From Polychytrium aggregatum (Eukaryota; Chytridiomycota; Chytridiomycetes; Polychytriales): DNA of 64,000 bases. The notes under the pieces were generated by a model. It ran no database searches and had not been told where the DNA came from. It worked only from the letters and a program-made list of their open reading frames with translations. The translations under genes were made by a program, and so were the position numbers. This document shows positions 12,709 to 21,461 of this stretch, in pieces (within the stretch, counting starts at the first letter, position 1; each line of letters begins with the position of its first letter). The stretch is taken from NCBI RefSeq assembly GCF_025602895.1, contig NW_026516351.1, forward strand, positions 1 through 64,000, given 5' to 3'.

Positions 12709-14348
12709 TTAGGCCAAAAAGTTGAGGGGAGCCATGCCCTGCTCGCCGTGGCTGTTCTCAACCAGGCCCCAGCCGTCATCATAGACCTCGACAACAGTCA
12801 GCTTCTCGTTCGCATTCAGCGTCAGTTCGTCGGACTGAACTGCGAAGCGGGCTCGGATGACCGTTCGCACATCGGCCTGGGCCGGCTCCGACAAAAAGTT
12901 GAGGGGGACCACGCCGCGGGAGCCAGTGGTGTTTTCGGCCAAGCCCCATCCGTCTTCGTAGGTCTCCAGAAGCACTAGCTCCTCGTCCTTGATCATACTG
13001 AGCTCGTCCGGGTTCTCGGCATTACGAGCGACGCGGACAAAGCGGCGCTGAGGCTTGGGTCCGTTGGTGTTGACGGGAGGCTGGGGGATCGGGATGGCCG
13101 GGGCGCTGGTGGTAGCAGGGACAGAGACAGGGGCAGGAGCGCTGGCCGCATTGGATCGGTAGCGATCCAGGGACGAGAAGCGCTGGGGCGAATCGTCAAT
13201 GTTGGGCTGCGAGCTCAGAGGCGGGATGGGCGAGTTCGAGGTCGGGGGCGGCTGGTTGAAAGCATAGTTGGGCTGGGGCGAGGCAACACGGCCGTAGTCG
13301 GACTGCGGGGGGTATCCGCCAAAGTTGGACTGGGGCGACATCGGGGGCACCCCATAGGCATTCTGGGGAGGACCGATGACAGGCGAGCCGTAGTTGTTGG
13401 GCTCATCCAGAGGCTTCCATGAGTTCGAGACCTGGGGAGGGGGCAGAGCAGAGCCGTAGACAGGAAGGTCGCGGTCCTTGTTCTGGTACTTGCGACGGGT
13501 GTAGATATAACCACCGGCAGCCGCGATCAGGGCCACGGCAACGACTCCGCCGGCAATGCCACCGACAATCGCGCCAAGGTTTGAGCCGCTGTTGTCAGTC
13601 GGAGGAGGGCTGCCATTGCCGCTGGGAGTAGCGGTGCTGGCAGAGCTTGTAGTCGATCCGGGGCCAACTGGCGGGCCTTGGGTAATGGGTCCATTGTTCG
13701 TGGTGGTGGTGGCGGTGGTGGGAGCCTGGGTCAGCTGCGTGGTGACGACGGAGAGCGAGCTGGTCGAGGAGGCCACTGTGGTTGTTTTGGAGTGGGTGGT
13801 GCTCGACGGCGGGTTGGTCGTGGTAGTGGTCGTGGTTGTGGTCGTCTGGATGGTCGACGAGGGAACATCCGAAGTTGGAGGCGGAGGAGGGGGAGGGGCC
13901 GAGGAGGTGGGCGGCGGGGGAGCAACCGAAGTGGAGCTTGAGTTCTGGAGCAGAGTAGATGGTCAGAGATTTCAGCAGATGCCGGAAGGATGCCGGAAGG
14001 ATGCCGGAAGGATGCCAGAAGGATGCTTGGGTCCAGGGCCACCAGGGATGCGATGCGATGAGACCAAGGCCGGTGCACAAAGCGATCAAAGCGGCAGTCT
14101 GGCGGATCGGCCAGAGAGGCGACTGGCCAAGGCGAATCGGCAAGACAGGTCTGGCAACAGGAGCTGGAGACATTCCAAAGGCCAGCCCAGGATACAAGCC
14201 TGGGAGGCAGGCCCAGGAGACAGGTCCAAAGGGCAGCTCCAGGAGACAAAAAGGACAGGCAGACCGTACGCACCTGGGCATGGACGGCACCCGTGCTCAG
14301 GAAGACGAGGCCGAGGACGGCCAATGAGGCGCTGGACAGGCGGACCAT
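12709..14348 (-). CDS. type I membrane protein with Ser/Thr-rich ectodomain and two SH3 domains (paralog 2, 436 aa)
   Basis: Exon 1 (14348-14274) gives a 25-residue signal peptide beginning MVRLSSASLAVLGLVFLS. The phase-0 intron follows, then exon 2 (13944-12709). The ectodomain is Thr/Ser/Pro-rich, with polyproline near its start. The membrane helix lies at ~148-173. The cytoplasmic linker has NSWKPLDE and SPQRFSSLDR, matching the same positions in paralog 1, and tandem Pro/Asn/Gln/Tyr-rich segments. SH3-1 is at ~325-376 (PDELSM, EDGWGLAE, GVVPLNFL). SH3-2 is at ~383-436 (SDELTL, DDGWGLVE, GMAPLNFLA). Shared exon structure, intron phase and linker motifs show recent common descent with paralog 1. 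Role inferred as a membrane sensor or adaptor; unknown experimentally. Confidence 0.85.
13978..14025. repeat. 11-bp minisatellite GATGCCGGAAG x ~4 in intron of SH3 paralog 2
   Basis: Near-perfect direct repeats lie close to the 3' splice site of the signal-peptide intron. They do not extend into coding sequence. Confidence 0.88.
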
Positions 14349-15237
14349 CTCGGCAGGTGGATCTACTTCAGGCGACGAGTCCTGCTGGAGGGCGTCTGGA
14401 CGAGCAAGAGAGAGAAACCCGGGCAGGAGAGAAGAACACCAGCGCAGGGCGAGCGAAGGTGCGATGAAGGGCAAAGGCGGGCGGGCGGGCAAGGAGCGCA
14501 ACAGCGCCTGTGTCTGGCACTGTGTGTGGCACTGTGTCTGTGTCCGCGACTGTGTACGCGAGCGTGTTTGCCGCATGCGCGTCGGTGCGACTGTGTGCTG
14601 CGGCTGTGGACTGCACGCTGTGTGAACTGCCAAGTCTGTGCCCAAGCTGTGTGGCTGCAATTTTCTGCCTCCCCCCGTCACGCGCTCACTGCACGGTGGG
14701 TCCTGCGCGTTCGTTGGTTTCTTGCGTTGCACAGATCGCGCGTCTGTCCACGGGCGCGGTGGCAAGAGGCAAGGGTGGCAGCGCCCGCCTGCTTGTTTGT
14801 GTGGCGGACCAGCACACAAGGGCCCCAGCCCGCGACGCCACTGGGATGCGTGACACGCCCCGCGTCACCAACTCAGCGGCTGGAGTCGCCGGATCGAATC
14901 GGCGTGACACCTCGCCTCATGAACATGTTGCAAACGAGCGAGTGCGCAGGACCCAGAAACCAACCATCTTCACCCAGAAACAGCGGTCCATTTCGCTTTG
15001 TGCGCTGTATTTCTCTTATACGTCACCCCCAAGCGCAGCCGCGAAAGGGGAACGAACCTGTGTCTGGACCAGCATCAAGCGGCGCATCCAGCGCTACAGC
15101 CACAAGCACAAAAGAAAAACAAAGATTGCAAGCACAGCAACTTTCCTGCCGCCAAAGCCAATGCTAATGCCAATGCCAAAGCTAAAGCCAAAGATCGACT
15201 CCACGCTCGCCACAATGGCCAATGGCCACCGCTCTCA
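14349..15237. other. spacer between SH3 paralogs 2 and 3
   Basis: The promoter of paralog 2 and the 3' flank of paralog 3. GT- and GC-rich simple sequence; no gene recognised. Confidence 0.5.
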
Positions 15238-16986
15238 CTACTTAGACACAAAGTTGAGCGGAACGAGCCCCCGCTCGCCGTTCTGGTTGATGGCGAGGCC
15301 CCAGCCGTCGGTGTACGACTCGAGCATCAGCAGATTCTCGCCAACGACCACGGTGAGCTCGTCGGGAGACTCGGCCACGCGACTCTGGACGACCATTCGG
15401 AAGGCATCGCTGCCCGTGGATTCGCGCTCGCCCTTCCACCACTTGGCATCGTCGATCTTGAAGGCGTCAAAGGGCGGCGGCAGCTGTGAGGAGTCGGCCA
15501 AACTGGTGGGATCGGACTTGAGGCCCCCTGGCCTTGCAGACTTTGCTGGCTCCGCCGCGCACACATGCGACGGTACGTATTTTTGAGGCACGGGCAGAGC
15601 CATGTGAAGAGGCACGGCTGGGAGAGCCTGTCCGTCGGACTTGGGTCCGAGGAAGTTGATGGGCACAAAGCCCTTTTGCTGCGTCTGCCGGCTCTGGGCA
15701 AAGGCCCATCCATCTTCGAAGATCTGGATGATGGCAAAGGTCTCGCCAACCTCGATCGGCAGCTCGTCGTGGTTCTCGGGATACCGCGCCGACCCGGCCA
15801 TGCGCACATCCGATCCGGCCGGGAGTGGGCTGGATGGCTCGGCCAGCTGGTCCAGCTCGGGTTGGTGAATGAACGAGGAAACACGGCGAGACGCTCGGGG
15901 TGTCGACGGGAACCCTCCGGCTGTCCGTGGAAGGGTGTACAGCTCGTCATCAAAGCGGTCGTGGATGCGATCGACAACTATGCCGGGAGCTGCGGCCGAC
16001 GCCGTCGCCGTCGCCGGTCTGAACGAGGTTGGAAGAGGCGGCACCGGCGGCACCGGCGGCACTTGGTCCAGCTCGAGCAGCCTTGCTTTGGACTCGGATG
16101 GCACCCGCTGCGAGTTGGGCAGTCGTTGGGCCGTGCTCGACGGAATCCTTTGCAGGCTTGGAGGGAACGCATCGGCCAACAGGCGCTGCTGTTCTTGCCG
16201 AGGTGGTTGGTACGGATCGCGTTGCTCGTGGTGAGGTTGCTGGTACAAATCACGCTGGTCGTGTTGGTCGTGCGGCTGCTGGGGAACATGACCAAAGGCA
16301 TGATTCGGTGCAAAGCGATCGGGCTCGGGTGACGAGGACAGCTGGGCCAAGGGCAGAGGCGAGTCGCCTGAATTGCGCATGTTGGTTGTGCCCCAGGCGC
16401 TTGCGAGTCGCTCCTTGTTGCCATCCAGCGACAATGTTCGCAGGGCCGATCCAGAGCGGAAACGGCGGCTGCCAGATCGCCGCCGGTAGACATAAACAGC
16501 CAGAAAGGCCACCAGAGCGGCAACCAGCACACCACCACCAAGCCCGACGCCCAACGCTACTGGGTCGACGCCGCGGGAGGATGGAGGCGACGGGCCACCG
16601 ACCGAGGCCGTGGGAGATGTTGGCGTGGGCCCGGCGGCCAGAGAAGACAGGGATGTCTCCTCAAGTGGGGCCTGGCTGGCGGGCTGGACGACGGCGGCGA
16701 CAGAGGCAGTGATCGAGCTGGTCAAGGTCGAGCTTTCCTTGGAGCTCCGGGTGGCGTCGGTTGACGAGGACGAGCCCGTTGCGATAGGCGACGGCACTGA
16801 TGAGGACGAAGACGAGGACGATGAGGACGTCTTGGTGCGGGTGTGAGAGGTGGTCGTTATCGAGGCAGTTAGCGATCCATCTGTGGTCAGGGACGAGGAA
16901 GCCGAGGTGGTGGTGGTGTCGGCTGCGACTCCGAGGATGTGGGTCTGCAGGGCAAGCAGCCCGAGAACAATTGTCGCCAGAGACAT
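15238..16986 (-). CDS. type I membrane protein with Ser-rich ectodomain and two SH3 domains (paralog 3, intronless, 582 aa)
   Basis: A single uninterrupted reading frame. Residues 1-22 form a signal peptide (MSLATIVLGLLALQTHILG). Residues ~23-140 are Ser/Thr-rich with a poly-Ser run. The membrane helix is at ~143-167, followed by RRRSGSRRFR as stop transfer. The cytoplasmic linker is long (~220 residues) and contains His/Gln/Arg-rich repeats and a proline motif VPPVPPVPPLP that could bind SH3 domains. SH3-1 is at ~392-447 (HDELPI, EDGWAFAQ, GFVPINFL). SH3-2 is at ~528-582 (PDELTV, TDGWGLAI, GLVPLNFV). Unlike its three neighbours, the signal peptide is not on a separate exon, which suggests intron loss. 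The region between the two SH3 domains is ~80 residues, longer than in the paralogs. Confidence 0.87.
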   Translation of the reverse strand: MSLATIVLGLLALQTHILGVAADTTTTSASSSLTTDGSLTASITTTSHTRTKTSSSSSSSSSSVPSPIATGSSSSTDATRSSKESSTLTSSITASVAAVVQPASQAPLEETSLSSLAAGPTPTSPTASVGGPSPPSSRGVDPVALGVGLGGGVLVAALVAFLAVYVYRRRSGSRRFRSGSALRTLSLDGNKERLASAWGTTNMRNSGDSPLPLAQLSSSPEPDRFAPNHAFGHVPQQPHDQHDQRDLYQQPHHEQRDPYQPPRQEQQRLLADAFPPSLQRIPSSTAQRLPNSQRVPSESKARLLELDQVPPVPPVPPLPTSFRPATATASAAAPGIVVDRIHDRFDDELYTLPRTAGGFPSTPRASRRVSSFIHQPELDQLAEPSSPLPAGSDVRMAGSARYPENHDELPIEVGETFAIIQIFEDGWAFAQSRQTQQKGFVPINFLGPKSDGQALPAVPLHMALPVPQKYVPSHVCAAEPAKSARPGGLKSDPTSLADSSQLPPPFDAFKIDDAKWWKGERESTGSDAFRMVVQSRVAESPDELTVVVGENLLMLESYTDGWGLAINQNGERGLVPLNFVSK

Positions 16987-18480
16987 GGGATCTGGCCTGA
17001 GGAATACAAGATATTAAGATGGGCGAGCCTTGAACAGGGGTAGGGCCGGGCTCGGCGGACTTGAAAAATCAGGGTTGGTGTGGACTGGTTGGAAGGGGGG
17101 GGACCGAAATGATAGCGGGGTTGCCGTGAAAGGTGGACAACGACGGGCTCGGAGGAGCAAGCACGAGCAGTCTCAATCAGCCCCGGAACACTGGGCAACA
17201 GCGAGGTGCGGCTCGGGAGGATGCCGGGCAAACCGACGAGCGGACAGAGCGGCCCTGGCCAAGAACAAGTCGAGAGGGCAAGAGCGGCCCTCGGTCAAGA
17301 ACAGCACGCCGAGCGGCGAAAGAAGGACGGCAACGAGAAAGACCCAAAGCGACCCAGCAAGACTCAGAAAGACCAGCCCAGGAGTAAGGCTGGAGGAGGA
17401 GGCGAGGGAATGGGGCGACGGCGACGGCCGCGGTTGCACCGGTTCTGGCTCGAAGGCGCACAGGGCGGACAGCGGCAGAGGAGTCCGTCAAACAGAGCAG
17501 GCGCCGCGAAAGAGAGCGGACAGAGAGGAAGGAGGGCCGGGCGCAGGAAAGGCCGAAATGCGGGTGGGACGTACACACGAGTGCGGGTGGATGCAGATGA
17601 ACGCAGGTGCGTGGGAAGAGGGGTGGATGGAGTGGGCAACAGGTGGATGCAGGTGGGGTTTGCTGAAAGCGCAGGGCGGGGGTGATCAAATCCACTTGCA
17701 AGTGGTTAAATAGTCACGAGATAGTGAGAGTTGCTGGCCAGGATTGGACGGCGGGTGGGCAGGCCGATGGAGCGAGCAGGACGGCCGATGGGGAAAAGAT
17801 GGCAAACGAGCAAACGAGCAAACGAGCAAACGAGCAGCTGGGCTGTGCGGACGACTCATGTCCAGTGCGATTCAGATCGACGGCACTCATGCAAGGACAG
17901 ACAAAGGCTGACTCTCACCAATCCACAGAAACGACAAGCAACCAGGGCGGCAAGGACAGGGCAAAGACAGGGCAAGGACAGGGCAAGGACAGGGCCCACG
18001 GCCTTGTGTTGTGCTCGGATCCCAAGCCGTGGCCGCTTGTCTGCTGGTGCGGGGCTGGCCACCAGGAAACAATGTTTTGAAACGGGACACTTCGACGCGC
18101 GGATGGATTGTGTGGGTTGAATGATGTCCATCGGCGCTTGCACTGCTGTGGTCTTGGAGTTTCGGACGGGCTGCATGGGACGGACGCCCAGGGAGATGAT
18201 TCGGCCCACTCGGATGAACAGCCGTGCCCGGGATCCGGAGGCAGAGTTCTCAAACCAGGATGGTCCAGTTCCTTTTTTTATGGACGGTGTCGGCGTCGGG
18301 AGAGGTCGCACGCATTCACCTTCCCCGACCAGAGCGATGCATGTGGATCCAACAACACAAGAAACCACGCAGACAAGCCGAGGGCAATCAGAGAATACAA
18401 AAGAAGAAGGAACGTCAGACATGATCAAACTTTTGCAGGTATGTACACAGTGGGTCGTGCCGGTTCGCGCGCTGCTCCCA
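16987..18480. other. spacer between SH3 paralogs 3 and 4 with two simple repeats
   Basis: Holds an octamer repeat CAAACGAG (about 17802-17837) and an 11-base GGGCAAGGACA-type repeat (about 17948-17994). Purine-rich open frames at 17.0-17.7 kb lack gene features. Confidence 0.5.
17802..17994. repeat. two short tandem repeat blocks (8-bp and 11-bp units)
   Basis: Four copies of CAAACGAG at about 17802-17837, then three to four copies of a GGGCAAGGACA-like unit at about 17948-17994. Confidence 0.8.
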
Positions 18481-20337
18481 CTACGGATCGCGCAAAAAGT
18501 TCAGCGGGACCATCCCTGCTGTTCCATCCTCGGCCGTGGCCAGGGCCCATCCGTCCTCAAAGACCTCAGTGACGGACACTTTTTGGCCCACGGCGATCGT
18601 CAGTTCGTCTACGGCCGACTTGGTGCGAGCAATCCTGACGATCTGTAACTTTGGGTCGATGCGGTTGTTCATCAGCTGCCCGAGGCAATCAAGCGGGACG
18701 ATGCCGCACTGGCCCTGTTCGTTCTCGACCAGAATCCAGCCCGTGGTCTCGGCGAGTGCAACGACGTAAACGAGCTCGCCGAGGGCCACTGCCAACTCTT
18801 TGGGCGAGTTGCTGGCGTGTGCCTTGATGACTTGCATGTTGGGCTTGAAGGCGGTCGACGATACTGCTGCTGCCCCCACCGCTGCAGACGATGCCGCTCC
18901 GGCAGGACGACTTTGGCCGCCTAACTCGGCCGCCAACGCTGCTGGATCGAGTGTGGTGTAGAGCGGAGGTCGAGTCGTGTGTCGACGCAGCGAGCTGGTG
19001 CGTCGGGTCAGCGTATCTTCGCTGTCGTTGCCGGCTTCGCTGGGGGTTTGGATGCGAACACGAAGTCCAGCGGCAGCTGCACCAAGCTGAGCAGCCATCG
19101 AGCCACTACCCGAACCTGAACCCGAACCCGAACCCGAGCCCGAGCCCGAGCTGGGCGCCCGCGACTGCAGGACTTCGTCGTTCGCCGATTGCGAAAGCAG
19201 TCCCTGGGTGACCGACTGCTGCTGTCGCTGCTGCTGGGGTCCGGTGAATTGACGTTGCTGGATCGGTGTCCACTGAGAGGACGGCTCCATGAACGACCCT
19301 CGATTCTCAGTGTAGATGCTCAGAGGGCGGAAGCCGCCCTGAGAGGCAAGGTCGGCCGAGTAGCGACTGCCGGCCGAGGAGCTGCGCGAGCCGCGATCAT
19401 AGCCGCCGCCGGCGCCAGTCAGCTCCATAGATTCCGAGTTCACATCCTTGTATCTGCGAGCTCGGAAGAAAACACAGTAGCTGATGATGGCCAAGCTTGC
19501 TCCCACGACCACCAGCGAGGCCGACACCGAAATGCCAATGATCAGAGGCGTCGACAGGCCACCGGAGGGACTCGGAGAGGCCGATGGTGACGACGAACCG
19601 CTCGGAGCGGTGCCCGACACCGTGGAGCTTCCACTGGCCGCATCGGTGGCGCTTGTCGCGGGCGGAATCGAGCTTGAGAGAGCGAGGGTCTCTGTCGTCG
19701 TTGTCGTCGTTGTTGTGGTGGAGGAGCTGGGCAGGATCGGCGTCCAGGACGTAGTCCAGATGCTCTCGCTCGTCGTCGTTGTAGTGGTTGTAGTCGTTGT
19801 AGTTGTAGTCGTTGTAGTGGTCGTGGTCGTGGTCGTAGTGGCGCTGGTCGTCGTGGGAGGCAGCAGCGACTCTGACGACGTGAGCGAGGATTGCACAGAC
19901 AGGCTTGAAGAGGGCAGCGACCAGCCGGACGTGGCCAAGATGGGAGCGGGACCAGGAGCCGAGGATCCCAAGTTATTGATGACGGGATCAGTTGTGGGTG
20001 GTTTGGTGGCCTGCTGAAAGGTGGGAGCCTTCAGAACATGTGGGTGAGGACATTGGTGAGGATGTTGGTGAGGACATTGGTGAGGACATTGGTGAGGACA
20101 TTGGTGAGGATGTTGGTGAGGACATTGGTCCGGGCATGTCCGCCAACTACAACGAGCTGGCGGCGGATATCTGGCCACGAGAACTGCGTGGGTGCCGGCA
20201 AGGTCCGATGGCGGCACGGCACTTACCTTGGGCAATCCAAGCAGCGAGTCCAGGAAACGAGCCTGTGCGCCAGACACAAGCAAGAGCACAAGCAAGAGCG
20301 CAAGTACCAACAGATGGACCGACTTCCAGGACTCCAT
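18481..20337 (-). CDS. type I membrane protein with poly-Thr ectodomain and two SH3 domains (paralog 4, 547 aa)
   Basis: Exon 1 (20337-20227) encodes MESWKSVHLLVLALLLVLLL and the signal-peptide cleavage region. A canonical GTAAGT donor follows, then exon 2 (20013-18481). The frame stays open upstream to 20511 and through the intron, but MESW begins the hydrophobic leader, so I start there. The ectodomain has a run of more than 20 Thr written in mixed codons. The membrane helix is at ~193-219. The linker includes a (Ser-Gly)n block and poly-Gln. The first SH3 (~426-479) is the most divergent of the eight in the array: GWILVENE replaces the DGWG segment and GIVPLDCL replaces PLNFL. The second SH3 (~493-547) is normal for the array (VDELTI, EDGWALAT, GMVPLNFL). 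Confidence 0.83.
   Translation of the reverse strand: MESWKSVHLLVLALLLVLLLVSGAQARFLDSLLGLPKVSAVPPSDLAGTHAVLVARYPPPARCSWRTCPDQCPHQHPHQCPHQCPHQCPHQHPHQCPHPHVLKAPTFQQATKPPTTDPVINNLGSSAPGPAPILATSGWSLPSSSLSVQSSLTSSESLLPPTTTSATTTTTTTTTTTTTTTTTTTTTTTSESIWTTSWTPILPSSSTTTTTTTTTETLALSSSIPPATSATDAASGSSTVSGTAPSGSSSPSASPSPSGGLSTPLIIGISVSASLVVVGASLAIISYCVFFRARRYKDVNSESMELTGAGGGYDRGSRSSSAGSRYSADLASQGGFRPLSIYTENRGSFMEPSSQWTPIQQRQFTGPQQQRQQQSVTQGLLSQSANDEVLQSRAPSSGSGSGSGSGSGSGSGSMAAQLGAAAAGLRVRIQTPSEAGNDSEDTLTRRTSSLRRHTTRPPLYTTLDPAALAAELGGQSRPAGAASSAAVGAAAVSSTAFKPNMQVIKAHASNSPKELAVALGELVYVVALAETTGWILVENEQGQCGIVPLDCLGQLMNNRIDPKLQIVRIARTKSAVDELTIAVGQKVSVTEVFEDGWALATAEDGTAGMVPLNFLRDP
20043..20129. repeat. 12-bp minisatellite GTGAGGACATTG x ~7 in intron of SH3 paralog 4
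   Basis: Direct repeats with ACATT/ATGTT variants fill much of the 213-base intron. On the coding strand they read without stops as Pro-His-Gln-Cys-type repeats. Confidence 0.9.
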
Positions 20338-21461
20338 CTTGGCTGGACAACCGCGGGAATGGAGATGAGGAGCCGGCTGGGGACTGGTTGTTCGGGCGGG
20401 ACGAAGGAGGCAATCAGGGACAAGCGCCGTAACGAAGCGGGCAGGACAGACAGGCGCAAGATCAGGCACAGGATCAAGCGTACGCAGACGGGCAAAGGTG
20501 TAAAACCCCAACGCAGACCGAGAGCCGATCCAAGAGCAGGGAGATCAGATGCAGAAAGGACCTGTGGGGCGGGGCTGGACCCAGATGGCCAAGACGGACG
20601 AGCGGGAGGCGATGAGACTGGGGCGGCGCTGTGACGACGCGCCCTGGCGTGGCTGGGAGCGGTGTATGGACGGTCGGTGGCTGTGCGGTATGCCCAGCTT
20701 CGCTTGGGATATCAAAGCCACGATATCTGGGTGTTTGCTGGCTTTCGGAGAGGAGCTGCATCGGGATGTTGGTGTGTTGATGCGATGGCGGGTGTCGATG
20801 GTGCGCCGGTGTCGCTGATGGCGTCGATCTGTTCAGGCTCAGGTATATATCGAATGCGGGGACGGTCTGGGACAGAAGAACACCTCGCCAAGAAGTGGTG
20901 GCGGTGAGCGATGGATGAACGGGAGAACCATTCGCGGCATTGCCAGTCGGCCGATCGCAGATTAGCTGTGAAGTGTAGTTACTTCAGCTTGGCCGTTGAG
21001 CAGAGTCGGCTTCAGGTTGGCTGTGAAGTGGAGTCGGTTACAAGTTGGCTGTGGAGCAGCGCTGATATCGTCTCTTGGGACAGGCACGCCATAGCTGGAT
21101 CGCTGCATGCACGCCACCACTCCATCATGCTATCACTCCATCATGCTATCACTCCATCACTCCATCACTCCATCATCCTATCACTCCATCATGCTATCAC
21201 TGTCGCGTTTCCTTCGCAGGTGGTCTTGGGCCGTCGCGGTTGCCGCCTCGCGCCGTTTCCATCTCTGTCCTCATCTCCCTCCCCCTGGTCCATCCGCATC
21301 GGTCTTGGTCCTCCCTCCTCGTCCTCCATCACCCCATTCGAGCCCCTCGGCACATCGCCCGGCCAGCCATCGCTGCATCTATCGATTCAACCGATCGCCC
21401 TCTGTCGCTCTCGCTCACAACACAGCGTCACATCACTCCACCAAGCACACCGCAACACACC
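20338..21461. other. divergent intergenic region between SH3 paralog 4 and COG8
   Basis: Must contain promoters for both genes. A repeat built on CTATCACTCCATCATG occupies 21119-21200, probably in the COG8 promoter or 5' UTR. The COG8 frame is open upstream to 21075, but that part encodes the repeat and is not protein-like. Confidence 0.5.
21119..21200. repeat. ATCACTCC/ATCATGCT tandem repeat upstream of COG8
   Basis: Interleaved 8-base units in direct orientation, ~80 bases in total, ending ~260 bases before the COG8 start codon. Confidence 0.85.

Noticed and set aside
15565-16332. 255-codon + strand frame opposite SH3 paralog 3
   Set aside because: Antisense shadow of a GC-biased gene; no domain.
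20043-20129. CRISPR-like repeat spacing
   Set aside because: Units are contiguous 12-mers without spacers, in a eukaryotic intron.
20337-20511. Upstream extension of SH3 paralog 4 to an ATG-like start at 20511
   Set aside because: It would put 58 unrelated residues before a clear signal peptide. MESW at 20337 is the better start.
21075-21461. 129-codon N-terminal extension of COG8
   Set aside because: It encodes the tandem repeat region and has no family similarity; the ATG at 21462 has good context.
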